This document shows, piece after piece, positions 17,565 to 25,131 of a stretch of 64,000 bases of DNA. The notes beneath the pieces were generated by a model. It was given only the letters and a program-made list of their open reading frames with translations. It had not been told where the DNA came from and did not search any database. Source of the DNA: an uncultured Victivallales bacterium (GTDB lineage Bacteria; Verrucomicrobiota; Lentisphaeria; Victivallales; UBA1829). Positions within the stretch are counted from its first letter, which is position 1. Each line of letters begins with the position of its first letter. The DNA is taken from positions 1-64,000 of the forward strand of contig CALXRI010000004.1 of assembly GCA_944390795.1 (NCBI GenBank), written 5' to 3'. A program made the translations under genes and the position numbers.

Positions 17565-19024
17565 AAATCCCGCGCAGAAAACCGCTGACTGCCAATGTCG
17601 GCATGTTTTCCGTCTCCCTCGATACCTACTGGAGCCAGTTTCCCGGACTCCGGGAGGAGATGAACGCCAAAAGCGAAATCCTGAAGCGGAAGCTCGCCGC
17701 CAACAGTGTTGTCGTCCACGATTTCGGAATGATCGACAACGCGCAGGCGGCGTATGCGGCTCTGCCCGCGATCAAGGCCGCCGATCCGGATGTGCTGTTT
17801 GTGGATATGACCACCTACGGCACAAGCGCCGTTTTCGGGCCGATCGTCCGCGAGATGCGCTGTCCCGTGGTGCTGGTGGCGCTGCAGGCGCTCGATGCGC
17901 TCGACTACGGGAACGCGACGACTTTCATGCAGCTCTGCAACGACGACATCTGCGCCGTGCCGGAATTCACAGGAGTCGCCGTCCGGATGGGGAAGCCGGT
18001 CTCGGATCTGATTGTCGGCCGTCTGGAAGGGGATGAGGCCGCCGATGCGGAGATTGCCGCCTGGTGCCGCATTGCGCACGTCCGGCACGATCTCCGGAAG
18101 GCGCGTCTCGGGCACATGGGGCATGTCCTGGAGGCGATGCTGGACATGCAGAGCGATCCGACCGCCCTTTCCGGGACCTTCGGCTGCCATATCGTCCAGT
18201 GCGAGCCGGACGAGATCATGGCAGAGTTTGCGCCGCTGACGCGGGACGATCCCGCGGTGCGCGCGATGTCTGACAGGATCCTGGACTTCTTCGATACGCC
18301 GGACCCGGTCTCCGACCCGCTGACGGAGCGTCTTACGGACGGGGATCTCCTGACGGCTTCGCGGGCCGCCGTCGCGCTGGAGCGCTTCATTGAAAGGAAG
18401 AAGCTGGACGGGCTGGCTTATTACTACGAAGGTGCGCCGCAGTCCGCGATGCGGACGCTGGTCACCAATCTCATCATCGGGAATTCCCTGCTGACCGGCG
18501 CGGGATTCCCGATGTGCGGGGAATTCGACATCAAGACCTGCATCGCCATGCTGATTATGGACCGTCTGGAGATCGGCGGGAGCTTCGCCGAATTCCATCC
18601 GGTCGATTTTGCGCGGAATACCGTTCTCATCGGCCATGACGGACCGCACCACCTGAACATCGCGGACCGGAAGCCCGTCATCCGAAGTCTGAAGAAATAT
18701 CACGGGAAACCGGGTTCCGGAGCCGGCGTGGAGTTCAACATCAAAGCCGGTCCGATCACGATGCTGAGCATCGGCGTGAAGGCGGACGGGCGTTTCAAGT
18801 TCGTGATCGCCGAGGGCGAGTCGCTCGCCCTTCCGATTCCGCCCACGGGCAATACGAATACGCATGGAGCCTTTCCCCCCGACGTCCGGACATTCCTCAA
18901 ACGCTGGTGTCTGGAGGGGCCGACGCACCACTTCGCCCTGGGAACCGGACATCATGCGGAAACCATTGCGAAGGTGGCGGAATCCTTCGGCGTGGAATCC
19001 GTGATTGTAACAGAGGAGAAATAA
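17561..19024 (+). CDS. L-fucose/L-arabinose isomerase-family protein
   Basis: A 487-residue cytoplasmic protein with the overall make-up of the AraA/FucI aldose-ketose isomerase superfamily. The N-terminal Rossmann-like half includes ADPDVLFVDMTTYGTS and a CPVVLVALQALDALDYG strand-turn. The C-terminal half holds metal-site type residues in GFPMCGEFDIKTCIAML, FAEFHPVDFARNTVLIGHDG and a closing histidine-rich block LEGPTHHFALGTGHHAETI. It would convert a released aldose to its ketose before phosphorylation. Sequence is well away from classical AraA, so I do not assign a sugar. It overlaps the preceding gene by 4 bases and precedes the large protein at 19028 by 3 bases. Confidence 0.75.
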   Translation: MKIPRRKPLTANVGMFSVSLDTYWSQFPGLREEMNAKSEILKRKLAANSVVVHDFGMIDNAQAAYAALPAIKAADPDVLFVDMTTYGTSAVFGPIVREMRCPVVLVALQALDALDYGNATTFMQLCNDDICAVPEFTGVAVRMGKPVSDLIVGRLEGDEAADAEIAAWCRIAHVRHDLRKARLGHMGHVLEAMLDMQSDPTALSGTFGCHIVQCEPDEIMAEFAPLTRDDPAVRAMSDRILDFFDTPDPVSDPLTERLTDGDLLTASRAAVALERFIERKKLDGLAYYYEGAPQSAMRTLVTNLIIGNSLLTGAGFPMCGEFDIKTCIAMLIMDRLEIGGSFAEFHPVDFARNTVLIGHDGPHHLNIADRKPVIRSLKKYHGKPGSGAGVEFNIKAGPITMLSIGVKADGRFKFVIAEGESLALPIPPTGNTNTHGAFPPDVRTFLKRWCLEGPTHHFALGTGHHAETIAKVAESFGVESVIVTEEK

Positions 19025-19027
19025 ATC

Positions 19028-21508
19028 ATGAAATTGCGCAATGTCATGCTCGAAATCAGTTCGAAGCCTTTCCGGGATCCGTCCGAAGAGACGATGCGGC
19101 GTGTCTGCCGTACGATGTTTGAACAGTGGAAGGCGCTTTCCGACACGGCGGATGTCGTATCGGTGCTTCTGTGGATCTCCGACGGCAGCGAGATTCTCGA
19201 ATATTCCGGACGGCCGGATCAGACTTTTGAATGGGCTTACTGGCAGGGATGCGCAAACGCGCAAAAACCCGCGGAACGCAAGGCGGGCGAGGAGGAGACG
19301 GAGATGCAGAAGCGCAGTTTCTTCACGCATCCGCGCCGCTACATCCCCGATCCGGAACCGCGGACCTATGCATGGCTCAAACGCCTGATTGAAGTCATCC
19401 GGGAGGAGGGGAACGCCGTCGCCGGCAAGCCGGTACGGATCGGCGCGACCTTCGACATCGGGCCGGAATTCGCCATTTCCGATTTCAAATACCGGACGCA
19501 TCGCGAAATTCTGCGGAAAGGCCTGACCGTCCGCTGCAATTCAACGCTTCACGCGGACTCGAAAGCATATGCCGCGTTTCCCCGGGGAATCCCCGAGGGA
19601 ACCGCCTTCGGCCATTTTCTGGGGAAGCAGTTTTTCTGTTTCTCCCGGGATCTGGGATACGATTTCCTCTGGCTTTCCAACGGAATCGGCTTCGGCAGCG
19701 AACCCTGGAGCATCTGCGGACCGCTGTTCGAAGACCACGTGTTCCATCCGGAACGCGCGGAATCGGAGAAACAGACCATGCTGGACTTCTGGGAGGCGCT
19801 CTACGGTGCGAATCCCGGCATTGTGATTGAGACGCGAGGAAGCAATTATTCCTCCGGAATCGAGTTCGCCACGGAGGGGGCGCCGCTTCTGGAGCTTTAC
19901 CGGAAGTACAAAATCGCGCCGCCGGTCAACTCCCCCTGGGCCGCGCTGAATTTCAACACCGGCGTGGAACTGGCCGCCTGGATGTCCCATGTCGCGGAAC
20001 TTCCGGACGACCGTTTCCCGTTCCGCTTTTACGCGCACGATCCGTGGTTCAGCAACAGCCCGTGGCTCGACCGCTACGGGCGCGAGGCATGGGACCTGTA
20101 TCTGCCGCTGAGTGTCGGCCGGATCGATGAAAACGGGAAAACCGCTGCGGCGAACTCCGTGGCCATCATCACCGTGGACGACTCCGACGGGAACATGCCC
20201 CGCAAGGTGCCGCTGGAAGTGATTCCCCGCATCTGCGAGTCCTTCGAGTCGCTTCCGGATATGCCGGGGCCGCTGGTCTGGGTGTATCCGTTTGAGGAGT
20301 ATGCCGCCTTTTCCACCGGCCGGGAGAAACGTCTGGAAGACGTTTACACGGAGGATTTCTTCCTCGCGGAAACCATTCAGCACAGTCTGGCTCTGAACAC
20401 CGTCGTCAGCACGGCGAATTTCCGGAAGCTCGTCAGGGAGAACGGGAAAATTTTCGAAGGACGCGTCCTGGTTCTTCCCGTTCTCGCTCTGGAAACGAAC
20501 CGCGCCGCCGTATGCGCCGCCATGGAATATGCGCCGAATGTTCTGGTATACGGTTCCCTGCGCCGCGCCTCCCGGGAAACGCTGGAGCTGCTGGGCCTGA
20601 ATCGGAGCGCGGAGCTTTCCGGAACGGTGGAGGTGGAGACGCTCCTGGAGGAGGATCAGTTCGAGCAGGACGGTCTTGCGCGGAATGCGGAAGTGTATCC
20701 GCCTTTCGACGGCGGCGGACTGACGGAGGTCCCCGGCATTTCGGACGGGCTTGAAGTCTGCGCCTGGGCCGTGAAGGATGGCGAAAGGCGCGTCCTTGCC
20801 TCCGTCCGGACTCTGGAGGGGGGAGGGCGGATTGCGTTTCTGCGTTCCGTCATGCCTTCGAAAAAGACGGTCGATCCGGCGGATACCTGGTTCGAATATG
20901 CGGGGCAGGAGGAATGCTTTCCAGTCGCGATTCTGGCGCGATGGCTGGCCGGACAGCGGCTCGGCAACTGGAAAATCCGCTTCTCCGCATTTTCGGGATC
21001 CTCGAAACTGCACTGTTCGCCTTATCTGGTGAACAGCGTCATGCCGCGGGTCAATATCTCGTGCAGCGGCAATGCGGTCTGGTATTCCGTCTACGCCCGG
21101 AATACGGAGGCGTCCATCCGGACGAATTCTCCGCTCGGCGCGCCGGTCCTGACCGAAATGGAGACGAGAATCCTGAACGGCGACGCGCTCTGGCATCCGG
21201 GCCGCGCATGGCGCCGGGAATGCCGCTGCTTCATCCGGCAGGCGCAGGATTCCGTGATCTCCTCCAAAATCCAGACGTGCTATTATCCGGACTGCGCGGG
21301 GAGATACAATTATGCCGGACTGCGGGACGCCGAGGTCCGCTTTTTCCCGCCGTCCGGCTGCGGGCGCGTGGAAGTGCAGTGGGGCGAGTCGCCGATTCCC
21401 GAATTGTCCGAGACCCTTCTGAAACCGGAGTGGGAGGATACGTTCCTGGGCCGCTGCATTGTGCTGAGGCACATCAGCGGCTACCTCAGTTTCGCCTGGA
21501 TGAAATAA
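19028..21508 (+). CDS. Large glycosidase-like protein of unknown family
   Basis: An 826-residue protein without signal peptide, three bases after the isomerase stop. I do not recognise a named family with confidence. The first ~440 residues look like a (beta/alpha)8 barrel: repeated strand-helix alternation, many Trp/Tyr/Phe residues, and acidic residues at strand ends such as IVIETRGSNYSSG and FRFYAHDPWFSN. About residues 440-560 resemble a glutaminase-like/Rossmann domain (KIFEGRVLVLPVLALETN, APNVLVYGSL), a pairing seen in some beta-galactosidase-type enzymes. The rest is beta-rich, with VEVQWGESPIPELSE near the end. Context (isomerase, esterases) favours a cytoplasmic glycoside hydrolase. 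A dedicated fold search would be needed to assign catalytic residues. Confidence 0.6.
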   Translation: MKLRNVMLEISSKPFRDPSEETMRRVCRTMFEQWKALSDTADVVSVLLWISDGSEILEYSGRPDQTFEWAYWQGCANAQKPAERKAGEEETEMQKRSFFTHPRRYIPDPEPRTYAWLKRLIEVIREEGNAVAGKPVRIGATFDIGPEFAISDFKYRTHREILRKGLTVRCNSTLHADSKAYAAFPRGIPEGTAFGHFLGKQFFCFSRDLGYDFLWLSNGIGFGSEPWSICGPLFEDHVFHPERAESEKQTMLDFWEALYGANPGIVIETRGSNYSSGIEFATEGAPLLELYRKYKIAPPVNSPWAALNFNTGVELAAWMSHVAELPDDRFPFRFYAHDPWFSNSPWLDRYGREAWDLYLPLSVGRIDENGKTAAANSVAIITVDDSDGNMPRKVPLEVIPRICESFESLPDMPGPLVWVYPFEEYAAFSTGREKRLEDVYTEDFFLAETIQHSLALNTVVSTANFRKLVRENGKIFEGRVLVLPVLALETNRAAVCAAMEYAPNVLVYGSLRRASRETLELLGLNRSAELSGTVEVETLLEEDQFEQDGLARNAEVYPPFDGGGLTEVPGISDGLEVCAWAVKDGERRVLASVRTLEGGGRIAFLRSVMPSKKTVDPADTWFEYAGQEECFPVAILARWLAGQRLGNWKIRFSAFSGSSKLHCSPYLVNSVMPRVNISCSGNAVWYSVYARNTEASIRTNSPLGAPVLTEMETRILNGDALWHPGRAWRRECRCFIRQAQDSVISSKIQTCYYPDCAGRYNYAGLRDAEVRFFPPSGCGRVEVQWGESPIPELSETLLKPEWEDTFLGRCIVLRHISGYLSFAWMK

Positions 21509-21566
21509 AAGACGGATTTCCGCCGGGAGTCCGTGCAGGATATTGGAAAGGAAAGAGATTCGAAAT

Positions 21567-23084
21567 ATGGAAAAGCAGTTTTATCTTGACAAGATCCGCG
21601 GCTGCTGGTTCGGGAAATGTCTGGCCGGAGCCGTCGGAATGCCCTTCGAAGGGGTTCCCTTCACCGTGGAGATGGAGGAAAAGGACATTCATTTGAGCGA
21701 CGTTCCCAATGACGACCTTGAGATGCAGCTGATCTGGATGGACGCGCTGAAGCGATACGGGACCGGTCTGACATCGCGCGATCTCGGCGACGTCTGGATG
21801 GAGAGAATCCCCCACGGCTGCGACGAATACAGCGTTGCGATCCACAATCTCCGGCATGGGCTCCGCCCGCCCGCCACCGGACGGTGCAACAACTTCTTTC
21901 ATGACGGAATGGGTGCGACGATCCGCTCGGAAATCTGGGCTCTCGTATTCCCGGAGCGGCCGGACGCAGCCGGGTATTTCGCGCAGCAGGACGCGGAAGT
22001 CGATCACTGGGGCGACGGAGTCCGCTGCGAAATCTTCATGGCGACGGCGGAGGCGCACGCATGCTGTCATTCGGATATCGAAGGCGCGCTCCGCTTCGCA
22101 CTGGCGCACATCGACGACCGGGAGTCCCGCACTTTCCGGACATTGAAGCGCATTTTCGACGCCTATGACGGCGGCCTTCCGGAATCCGCCGCGCGCGACC
22201 GCCTTCTTCTGACCGTTCAGCGCAATTCCAACTTCACGGACTGCGTGATGAACCTCTGTTTCATCGTCCATTCGCTCCTTTATGGAAGAGGGGATTTCCT
22301 GGAGACCGTCCTGTCCGCCGTCCGCTTCGGAAGAGACACGGACTGCACCGGCGCAAGCTGCGGCGCGTTTCTCGGAATTGCAAAGGGAATGGCGGCATTT
22401 CCTGAAAAATGGCGCTCCTGCGTAGCGGACAGGCTTTCGCTGAGCGACTATGTCTCGTGCATTCCCGGCGTCCCGCTCACTCTGACGGAGCTGATCGAGA
22501 GAACAGCGGAACTGCATGAGGCGCTTTCCCCCCTCCTTCGCGCAGGAACGTATCCCGCATACGTCCCCTGGGAGCCGGTGACTCCGCTTCCGGAAACGAC
22601 GCATGCGCAATGGCTGATTCTCGATGCCGCCCGATGCGATGCCGCCGCAGTGGAGAGGGAGCTCCGTGAAACGGGGAAATGTCCGGAATCCCTGCGCTCC
22701 CGGGTTGTTCCGTTTTCCACGTTTGTCATGGATTTGTCGGAATTTGCGGACCGGGCGGGCACGCTGCATCTGTTTTCCTTTCTGCATGTGGAAAATACAG
22801 GGGTCGCCCCGGAGGAGATTGTCTTTTCCGCGACCGCGGATGTCGGGATGACGGTATGGATGGACGGACGGCGTCTGATGAACTGTCACAACCGCCAGAA
22901 GATGCTGCCTTCGTTTCATCGCGCGGAAGGCGGCTCCGCGTTCAGTCTGCCGCTGCAGCCGGGTTCCACGCATCTCTTTCATGTCACGCTTTACAACTGT
23001 CTCCCCCCCCTGCGGGCCTGCCTGATGTTCGGGAATCTCTTCAACGATCATCTTGACGGATTCCGTTTTTCTCCGGACGCGTGA
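21567..23084 (+). CDS. ADP-ribosylglycohydrolase-family protein with C-terminal beta domain
   Basis: A 505-residue protein starting at the ATG at 21567, which has GGAAAGAG before it. Residues 1-320 match the all-helical ADP-ribosylglycohydrolase (ARH/DraG) fold: IRGCWFGKCLAGAVGMPFEG, the first metal site PNDDLEMQL, and the second site FGRDTDCTGASCGAFLG. The residual ~180 residues are a beta-rich domain (VFSATADVGMTVWMDGRR, then STHLFHVTLYN) like PA14 or glycosidase accessory domains. Many members in carbohydrate loci are thought to act on sugar glycosides rather than on ADP-ribosyl proteins, and the operon and extra domain favour that here. Last gene of the LacI-headed operon. Confidence 0.82.
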   Translation: MEKQFYLDKIRGCWFGKCLAGAVGMPFEGVPFTVEMEEKDIHLSDVPNDDLEMQLIWMDALKRYGTGLTSRDLGDVWMERIPHGCDEYSVAIHNLRHGLRPPATGRCNNFFHDGMGATIRSEIWALVFPERPDAAGYFAQQDAEVDHWGDGVRCEIFMATAEAHACCHSDIEGALRFALAHIDDRESRTFRTLKRIFDAYDGGLPESAARDRLLLTVQRNSNFTDCVMNLCFIVHSLLYGRGDFLETVLSAVRFGRDTDCTGASCGAFLGIAKGMAAFPEKWRSCVADRLSLSDYVSCIPGVPLTLTELIERTAELHEALSPLLRAGTYPAYVPWEPVTPLPETTHAQWLILDAARCDAAAVERELRETGKCPESLRSRVVPFSTFVMDLSEFADRAGTLHLFSFLHVENTGVAPEEIVFSATADVGMTVWMDGRRLMNCHNRQKMLPSFHRAEGGSAFSLPLQPGSTHLFHVTLYNCLPPLRACLMFGNLFNDHLDGFRFSPDA

Positions 23085-23178
23085 GAGCGCATTCCTGAGC
23101 TCCCGTTCTGCCTGAAGTCCGGGGTCGACGGAATGTTTCCCGGGCGGTGGAAATTTATGATTTTTCCCGCCTGGGGGG

Positions 23179-23207
23179 TTGACGATTGGGTTAAACTGGG
23201 TTATAAT
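23179..23207 (+). promoter_or_regulatory. Promoter of the GntR regulator with overlapping direct repeat
   Basis: TTGACG (23179-23184), 17-base spacer, perfect TATAAT (23202-23207), 23 bases before the start codon. Two GGGTTA copies start 10 bases apart in the spacer and run into the -10 box (ATTGGGTTAAACTGGGTTAT), one helical turn, so a bound protein would block polymerase. Confidence 0.75.
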
Positions 23208-23230
23208 AGAGACAGCAACCCGGAGACTTC

Positions 23231-24274
23231 ATGAAACTTGCGGCGGAACAATCGAAGTCTGCTCAGATCGCAGGCATCATCCGGCAGGAGATTCAGGGAG
23301 GGCGTCTGCGCCCCGGCGAGAAGCTGGAGCCCGCCCGGACTCTTGCCGGACATTTGGACGTCGGACGTCAGGTGATCCGTTCGGCGATCCGGATTCTGGA
23401 AAGGGAGAGCCTTGTCCGGACCGCTCCCGGCAGCGGTGTTTTTGTCCGGGACTACCTGCCCACTTCCGCCGGACGGCGGAGAATCCGCATCGGTTTTGTC
23501 AACTGGCACGACTCCCTGGCTGAAAATTTCCCCCTGCGCGCCTATCTGGAGCTTCTGCGGCAGGGGGAAACGAAAAACTGTGAAATTTTCCTGAACAATT
23601 CGCAGACGGAACAGGAGCTGCTCCAGTGGTTCCGCAACTACAATCTGGACGGCCTGATTCTTTGCGGACGCATTGACGACAGACTGCTTCACGCGCTGAA
23701 CAAGGCGCACGTCCTCTTTCTGATCCTTGGCAATTATGCACTTTCCGAACCGGCGAACTGTCTGGAGAAGGATGTGTTCCGCAGCGTGAAAACGGCGGTT
23801 TCACTTCTTCTGAAGCGTTATCATTTCAAGCGGATCGCGTGCATCTTCGGCAATATGTTCGGACTCGGCCCGCGTCAGACTCTGGAGGCGCTGAAGGCCG
23901 CGGCCGCGGAAAACGGCCTTGTGTTTGACAATACTCTGTTTCTTCAGTCGGAGTCCGGGGACGGTTATGCCTGCATGGAATATCTTTTCCGGGAAAAGCG
24001 CCTGGACGCCTGCGACATGGTCTATCTGACGCCTACGACTTTCCACGGCGCGGCCCGATCCATTTTTGAACGGAGCGCCGCCTCCCGCAACCGTCCTTAT
24101 CTTTTTCTGGACATGCCGGTTTCCGACGTGCCTTATCCGGATCTTGTCGGATGTTTTCTTTATGAGAGCAATGCTCTGGCGGAACAGGCGCTGGATGCGT
24201 TTCTGGATCTTTATTGCGGGCGTGTCCGGTGTCCATGGACGGGATGCGTGCAGTGCCGGACCGCCATATCATGA
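23231..24274 (+). CDS. GntR-family regulator with LacI-type sensor domain (AraR type)
   Basis: A 347-residue regulator. Residues 1-70 form a GntR winged helix: KSAQIAGIIRQEIQGGRLRP, GEKLEPARTLAGHLDVGR, and the wing VRTAPGSGVFV. The remainder is a periplasmic-binding-like sugar sensor as in LacI proteins (GRRRIRIGFVNWH, KRIACIFGNMFGLGPRQTLE), the arrangement of B. subtilis AraR. CCGGAG stands before the ATG, and a strong promoter ends 23 bases upstream. It precedes a pseudopilin and a DUF4838 protein on the same strand and probably controls these. The final 20 residues include CPWTGCVQC, with two cysteines near the end that could be incidental. Confidence 0.88.
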   Translation: MKLAAEQSKSAQIAGIIRQEIQGGRLRPGEKLEPARTLAGHLDVGRQVIRSAIRILERESLVRTAPGSGVFVRDYLPTSAGRRRIRIGFVNWHDSLAENFPLRAYLELLRQGETKNCEIFLNNSQTEQELLQWFRNYNLDGLILCGRIDDRLLHALNKAHVLFLILGNYALSEPANCLEKDVFRSVKTAVSLLLKRYHFKRIACIFGNMFGLGPRQTLEALKAAAAENGLVFDNTLFLQSESGDGYACMEYLFREKRLDACDMVYLTPTTFHGAARSIFERSAASRNRPYLFLDMPVSDVPYPDLVGCFLYESNALAEQALDAFLDLYCGRVRCPWTGCVQCRTAIS

Positions 24275-24296
24275 AAACACAGGAGGAGCCAAGCAG

Positions 24297-25043
24297 ATGA
24301 AACCTGGGTTTCGGAAGAGGAAAAAGGAAGGAGCATGCTTCACATTGATTGAGCTCCTCGTCGTGATTGCTGTCATCGCCATTCTCGCGAGCATTCTTCT
24401 GCCCGCCTTGAACCGGGCGAAACTGAGCGCACAGACCGTCGCCTGTCTGAATCAGCAGAAACAGATTGCCTTCGGGATGCTTTCCTATGGGAACGATTTC
24501 AAATCCTGGGCTCCCGGGGAGTCGTTTGTTTACGGGCTTTCCCAATGGCATATCATCCGTTTCCTGTCCCGTCCGAATCCCTCGGTCAATCCCCCTTCGA
24601 GTTATCCTTACTGCTATCTCGGGTATGTGCCAGCCAGGTATGGAGAGAAAAAAGGCATCTGGCTTTGCCCGGGGACCATCTGGCAATGGCAGACAGATCC
24701 GACATACGCAGGGTTCATGACGAATTACACGATTCCCTCTTTCGCTTCCGACAGCTCGGTGGCTTATGACAGCGGCTTTGTCCGCCTGGACAGCATCAGG
24801 AAACCTTCCCGCCGCGGCTGGCTCTGCGATGCCTGGTGCCCGACCAATTATTTCGTGTCGCGGCATAAAGGAAACACCGCAATCAACTTTGCATTCATCG
24901 ACGGTCATCTTGAATCCGTGATGCGCAGGAATATTCTCATTGCGGATTATTCGGGAACATCCTCCATCGGAATGCAGGCAGTGAATGCGGGACAGCATCC
25001 TTTCACCATTAATGTCTCGAAATACCCGTTTCTGTCACACTGA
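24297..25043 (+). CDS. Prepilin-type N-terminal cleavage/methylation domain protein
   Basis: A 248-residue type II pseudopilin-like protein. I start at the ATG at 24297 with AGGAGGAG before it. A basic leader (KPGFRKRKKEGAC) precedes the classical prepilin site FTLIELLVVIAVIAIL; cleavage before F17 and N-methylation are expected. The extracellular part has PNPSVNPPSSYPYCYLGY, several cysteines and the typical NFAFIDGHLESV ending found in the many pseudopilin paralogues of Lentisphaerota and Planctomycetes (DUF1559-like group). Such genes often stand beside secreted glycosidase genes in this phylum, as here with the DUF4838 protein 88 bases downstream. Its role in sugar binding or secretion is unproven. 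Confidence 0.88.
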   Translation: MKPGFRKRKKEGACFTLIELLVVIAVIAILASILLPALNRAKLSAQTVACLNQQKQIAFGMLSYGNDFKSWAPGESFVYGLSQWHIIRFLSRPNPSVNPPSSYPYCYLGYVPARYGEKKGIWLCPGTIWQWQTDPTYAGFMTNYTIPSFASDSSVAYDSGFVRLDSIRKPSRRGWLCDAWCPTNYFVSRHKGNTAINFAFIDGHLESVMRRNILIADYSGTSSIGMQAVNAGQHPFTINVSKYPFLSH

Positions 25044-25131
25044 GGCGCGGAGCTGAAAACTTCCGTGGCGGAACGTTCCCGCTTCAAGACTTGAAAATCA
25101 ACAATCCAAATTCAGGAAAGGATCATAAAAA

